In this document: positions 5,613 to 8,532 of the stretch, one piece after another
How the letters are laid out: the number at the start of each line of letters is the position of its first letter
Numbering within the stretch: position 1 is the stretch's first letter
DNA from: Candidatus Omnitrophota bacterium
GTDB taxonomy: Bacteria; Omnitrophota; Gorgyraeia; Velamenicoccales; Velamenicoccaceae
Assembly (NCBI GenBank): GCA_028717105.1
Contig: JAQUOM010000021.1
Span: 10,776 to 19,307 of the forward strand
DNA length: 8,532 nucleotides
Direction: 5' to 3'
The notes under the pieces: model-generated
The model's database searches: none
What the model saw: only the letters and a program-made list of their open reading frames with translations
Told to the model about the DNA's origin: nothing
Position numbers and translations under genes: made by a program

Positions 5613-6551
5613 TTAATCCCTCAGGTTCCTTCCCGTGACCTTCAGGAAGACATCTTCCAGATTTGCCATGCGTAAAAGGCAACGCTCCTCCCCGAAACGG
5701 TCCGAGAGAAACCTGTAAGTCCCCACACCGTCATCCGCGGACACATAGCAATGCGTGGCCGATATCTCGAACGCGAGACCGGCCTGACGCAGGACGCCGA
5801 TGACCGACGGATCGGCGCTTGAGATCTCGACGACATGACGGCTGAAGTTTTGGGCGATCAGGTCCCGCGGCGTGCCTTCTTTGATGATGCGGCCCCTGTC
5901 CATGATCAGGAGCTTGTCACAGAGGTGCTCGGCTTCATCCATATAATGCGTCGTCAACAACACCGTTGTCCCCTGCTCTTTGACCCGGATGATCGTCTCC
6001 CATATCTGGTGTCTCGCCTGAGGATCTAAACCCGTCGTCGGCTCATCCAGGATCAAGAGCTCGGGCCTGTTCAAAAGAGATCGGACCATCATCAGGCGCC
6101 GTTTCATACCGCCGGACAGCTCATCGATCGCGGCATGGCGCTTTTGGTAGAGGCCGATAAAATGTAAAAGCTCCTCACAGCGCTGCTCAGCCGGACGGCC
6201 CGTCATATCGAAATAACGGGCAAAAACGCGCAGATTGTCCCAGACGTTCAGGTCGGGATCGAGATTATTTTCCTGGGGACACACCCCCAGGCGCGCCTTG
6301 ATCAGGCGAGGCTGACGCAAAACATCCAGCCCCAGGACGTTCAGGGTGCCGGACGTCGGAGGAATAAAACAATGGACCATCCGGACAGTCGTCGTCTTGC
6401 CGGCGCCGTTAGGGCCCAGGAGGCCGAAACACTCGCGGTAACGGACGGAAAAATCAATGCCGCAAACAGCTTCCGTCGAGCCGAAATGCTTGCTTAAGGC
6501 CGCGGCCCTGATGACAATGGGATCACCGGGGATTTCAAAGGAAAGCGCCAT
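5613..6551 (-). CDS. ABC transporter ATP-binding protein, NodI/DrrA-like
   Basis: The protein has 312 residues and a complete set of nucleotide-binding motifs: Walker A GPNGAGKTT (46-54), Q-loop Q93, signature LSGGM (145-149), Walker B LLILDEP with D169 and E170, D-loop GLD, and H-loop H202 in TTHYMDEAEHLCD. A C-terminal extension of about 80 residues ends in LEDVFLKVTGRNLRD, typical of ABC-2 exporter ATPases of the NodI/DrrA group. All catalytic residues are intact. It powers the permease encoded directly downstream. The start lies three bases after the stop of the peroxiredoxin-like gene. The only SD-like sequence, GGAGG, sits inside the last codons of that gene, 13 bases from the ATG. Confidence 0.95.
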   Translation of the reverse strand: MALSFEIPGDPIVIRAAALSKHFGSTEAVCGIDFSVRYRECFGLLGPNGAGKTTTVRMVHCFIPPTSGTLNVLGLDVLRQPRLIKARLGVCPQENNLDPDLNVWDNLRVFARYFDMTGRPAEQRCEELLHFIGLYQKRHAAIDELSGGMKRRLMMVRSLLNRPELLILDEPTTGLDPQARHQIWETIIRVKEQGTTVLLTTHYMDEAEHLCDKLLIMDRGRIIKEGTPRDLIAQNFSRHVVEISSADPSVIGVLRQAGLAFEISATHCYVSADDGVGTYRFLSDRFGEERCLLRMANLEDVFLKVTGRNLRD

Positions 6552-6554
6552 TTT

Positions 6555-7034
6555 TTAAGTCCATCCTCCACACTCGGGGCACTGGCTTTCTATAAAAACG
6601 AGGGACCGGGCGATATCGTTAAAGGGCGGCATATCTCCCGCCCGGGCCGTCACATATTGAAAGAAAACATCTCCATACCTGTCTGTCACGAACAAAGCGG
6701 CAAAGCTCTCCCCCTCGGCAAACGACAGGAATTTACGGAACACCTCTTTTTTTTCGTCAGAGAGGATCACGAAATCCAGGTGATTCTTTCGATGGAGGTC
6801 TGCGAGACGGCTGCGGCCTAAAAGAGAGATCGCGATGATCTCCGCGTTCTCTTTTCTTAAAGATGCCGCGGCCTGGGACAAGCGCATCAGAAAGTCCGTA
6901 TCCGCGTCCGTCAGGAAGAAAAGGACCAGGTTTTTTTTACGTTTATAGTCCGAGGAGTCGAACATCTCGCCGTCTTTCTGCTCGAGATGGAAAAGAGGGA
7001 TGACCTTGCGTTCCGGGACGAGGGATACCGCCAT
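6555..7034 (-). CDS. Peroxiredoxin/thioredoxin-fold protein lacking the peroxidatic cysteine, with C-terminal CPEC
   Basis: The protein has 159 residues with an AhpC/TSA-type layout: VIPLFHLEQKDGEMFDSSDYKRKKNLVLFFL opens like a peroxiredoxin, and ALFVTDRYGDVFFQY matches the later core strands. The loop after LVLFFL (residues 41-50, TDADTDFLM), where peroxiredoxins hold the catalytic cysteine, has none. The only cysteines are C152 and C155 in the tail SQCPECGGWT, a pair suited to binding metal or forming a disulfide. Classical peroxidase activity is therefore unlikely; a chaperone-like, sensor or metal-binding role is possible. A strong AGGAGG lies five bases before the ATG. It begins the operon with the ABC exporter, three bases from the ATPase gene, which suggests a function tied to the exporter. 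Confidence 0.75.
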   Translation of the reverse strand: MAVSLVPERKVIPLFHLEQKDGEMFDSSDYKRKKNLVLFFLTDADTDFLMRLSQAAASLRKENAEIIAISLLGRSRLADLHRKNHLDFVILSDEKKEVFRKFLSFAEGESFAALFVTDRYGDVFFQYVTARAGDMPPFNDIARSLVFIESQCPECGGWT

Positions 7035-7085
7035 GCCTACCTCCTCTCAAAATGGGGCCTCCTCCCGCCGCGCCGGACAACGCAG

Positions 7086-7104
7086 AAAATTCCTGCAGCA
7101 GGAA
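7086..7104 (-). terminator. Small hairpin terminator after the PlsC-like gene
   Basis: On the minus strand TTCCTG-CTG-CAGGAA (7104-7090) is a perfect 6-base-pair stem with a 3-base loop, followed by TTTT (7089-7086). It starts two bases after the stop codon of the acyltransferase gene and precedes the strong SD of the next gene. The short stem and T-run suggest partial termination. Confidence 0.4.
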
Positions 7105-7106
7105 GG

Positions 7107-7895
7107 CTAAAGGACAGGTGCCGGAATTTTTGAAGCGATCGCCTCAAAAGCCCGTTCACTCAAATCTTTGCGCAGGAACTCCTTCTCTCCCGGCGCGGAT
7201 GCGGAGATCGGCTCATGGACGATGACGTCCACGTCGACGCGGCGATGGCCCAACAGATTGAAAAAATGGCCCATAAAGGTCATCTCACCATACCAGAAGA
7301 CCTGGTCGCGATTTTCTTTTGTCAGGGGCTCGCCGTCGATGCTGCGATATCGCAGCGTCAAAGGCACGACAGCCGACCGGGCCCGGAGCGGTGCCTCGAA
7401 AAATGACGATTTGAAAGCGAGCATCTCTTCGCCGTTCGTCGATGTCCCCTCGGGGAAAAACAGGACATTGACACCCTGGCGCAGGACCGAAGCGATATCT
7501 TCGATATACTCGCTGATATGGTTCTTTCGCTGCCTGTCGATAAAGAGGGTGCCCGAAAGCTCGGTCATGGCGCCGATCAACGGCCAGCGCTTCAATTCGC
7601 TCTTGCTGGTATAAATGACGGGAAAGAGCGACCCCAAAACAAAACCGTCGAGATAACCGACATGGTTGCTGACAAGAAAAAACCCGAGGGACGACCGGGG
7701 CTTCTCGCCCATGAGATGGATGCGCACGCCGATAAGACGCACCAGGCACCAGGCGAAAGCGCGGATCAGATACGCGATCGGCAGCCACCGCCGCCTGGGA
7801 CGCAGGACAAAAAAGCTGAAACGCACAAGACAAGCGGCCAGGAGATAAAAGACAAAACACCCCAGGCATAAAACAAGCTTGATCAGCCGGATCAT
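7107..7895 (-). CDS. 1-acylglycerol-3-phosphate acyltransferase family protein (PlsC/OlsA-like)
   Basis: The protein has 262 residues. An N-terminal hydrophobic anchor (about 5-30) precedes the acyltransferase domain with motif I N77-H-V-G-Y-L-D83 (the HX4D catalytic pair H78 and D83), motif II GTLFIDRQRK (115-124), motif III FPEGTS (147-152) and motif IV VVPLTLRY. All four blocks are intact, so it should transfer an acyl chain from acyl-ACP or acyl-CoA to a hydroxyl of a lyso-lipid at the inner membrane face. The ATG overlaps the stop of the OlsB-like gene (ATGA). This pairing suggests OlsA, which acylates lyso-ornithine lipid, rather than the general phosphatidic-acid enzyme PlsC. Sequence alone does not separate the two. 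Confidence 0.9.
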   Translation of the reverse strand: MIRLIKLVLCLGCFVFYLLAACLVRFSFFVLRPRRRWLPIAYLIRAFAWCLVRLIGVRIHLMGEKPRSSLGFFLVSNHVGYLDGFVLGSLFPVIYTSKSELKRWPLIGAMTELSGTLFIDRQRKNHISEYIEDIASVLRQGVNVLFFPEGTSTNGEEMLAFKSSFFEAPLRARSAVVPLTLRYRSIDGEPLTKENRDQVFWYGEMTFMGHFFNLLGHRRVDVDVIVHEPISASAPGEKEFLRKDLSERAFEAIASKIPAPVL

Positions 7896-8532
7896 GCGTC
7901 CTTTCCCAGGCGCAGGCGTTTCAGATACGCCGATGAAATCTTTCCGACATCGAGAAGCATGAAAAAATCGACCGTGCCGAACTCCTCATCTGCAACCGGA
8001 TCGCCGCACACGAACGCCCCGAATTTAAGATAAGAGCGCACCAGGGAAGGCACCTTGAGCATAATCTCCTTTTCCCTTCCATCGATACGGCAATGACGGT
8101 CAAGAGACTGATAAGCCTTGGAGGGCAAGGGGGTTACCCGCAAGGAAGGCGGCGCAAAATAATCGTGTTTGAGCAAAGCGGTGATCGCGCTGATATCGGC
8201 GGGGTCCGTGCTATAAACGCTCGGACAACCGATAATGTATTTGACATCGTGATGCTGGACATAATCGATAATGCCTGCCCACAGAAGCATCACGATCGCA
8301 TTCCGGCGATAGCTCTTATGCACGCAGGAACGCCCCATCTCCAGGATCCCGTCCTTGAGGCCCCCGAGGTTCGAAAGGTCAAACTCGTTTTCCGCATAAA
8401 ACTTTCCGCCGGCGCCCAGGCGGCGGCCCAGGAGAAGCCGGTAGGTCCCGATCACGGTTTTTTTCGTCTTATCGAAAATCAAGATGTGGTCGCAAAGATC
8501 GTCAAACTCATCGCGGTCAAGCCCGGCCGCGT
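7892..8532 (-). CDS. olsB: OlsB-like ACP-dependent ornithine N-acyltransferase (start beyond window)
   Basis: The visible 212 residues are the C-terminal part. The frame is open to the right edge, and a TTG at 8482 is an internal leucine, since the family motif DRDEFDDLCDHILIFD spans it. Further features are the GNAT-type hemolysin/OlsB blocks VIGTYRLL, LEMGRSCVHKSYRRNAIVMLLWAGIIDYV (acyl-donor binding region), YIIGCPSVYSTDP, and a C-terminal region with LKFGAFVCGDPVADEEFGTVDFFMLLDV. OlsB transfers a 3-hydroxyacyl chain from ACP to the alpha-amino group of ornithine, the first step of ornithine-lipid synthesis. The overlapping OlsA-like gene would supply the second step. N-acylation of another amino acid remains possible. 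Confidence 0.82.
   Translation of the reverse strand, partial: AAGLDRDEFDDLCDHILIFDKTKKTVIGTYRLLLGRRLGAGGKFYAENEFDLSNLGGLKDGILEMGRSCVHKSYRRNAIVMLLWAGIIDYVQHHDVKYIIGCPSVYSTDPADISAITALLKHDYFAPPSLRVTPLPSKAYQSLDRHCRIDGREKEIMLKVPSLVRSYLKFGAFVCGDPVADEEFGTVDFFMLLDVGKISSAYLKRLRLGKDA

Noticed and set aside
8241..8272. TTGACA followed by CATAAT or GATAAT on the plus strand within olsB
   Set aside because: The spacers are 13 and 20 bases, outside the normal 16-18 range, and the site lies inside a conserved coding region.

Overview
The window is gene-dense bacterial chromosome: eleven complete or near-complete genes plus one cut by the left edge, all on the minus strand, so transcription runs from right to left. 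The DNA is moderately GC-rich. I see no mobile element, tRNA, rRNA or CRISPR, and no gap above about 130 bases. The gene set (OlsB/OlsA-type acyltransferases, a NodI/NodJ-like ABC-2 exporter, YruB-type glutaredoxin, RmuC, PgeF) suggests a Gram-negative-type bacterium, possibly an uncultured lineage such as Omnitrophota, Nitrospirota or Desulfobacterota. That placement is a guess from gene content only.

In transcription order there are four blocks. (1) 8532-7107: olsB-like N-acyltransferase (its start lies beyond the right edge) overlapping a PlsC/OlsA-like O-acyltransferase by an ATGA junction. Together they look like an ornithine-lipid pathway, followed by a small hairpin terminator. (2) 7034-3873: a Cys-less peroxiredoxin-fold protein ending in CPEC, an ABC ATPase, its ABC-2 permease and a DUF2156 acyltransferase-fold protein, closely spaced as an operon and followed by a possible terminator. 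(3) 3743-1620: rmuC, a DUF167 gene and pgeF, with overlapping ends. A good promoter abuts the rmuC start so closely that a leaderless mRNA is possible. (4) 1540-1: a redox block with a thioredoxin-ferritin-like fusion, a glutaredoxin and the N-terminal third of a thioredoxin-reductase-like flavoprotein.

Blocks 1 and 2 suggest envelope-lipid synthesis or modification and export. Block 4 is thiol-based redox or peroxide defence, with electrons plausibly passing from the flavoprotein to the glutaredoxin and thioredoxin domain.

The most unusual signal is on the otherwise empty plus strand. A perfect consensus sigma-70 promoter (TTGACA, 16-base spacer, TATAAT) at 379-406 points into the back of the glutaredoxin gene. 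A hairpin followed by TTTATT at 696-729 could terminate that transcript. The pair would define an antisense RNA of about 315 nt covering the whole glutaredoxin gene and its ribosome-binding site.
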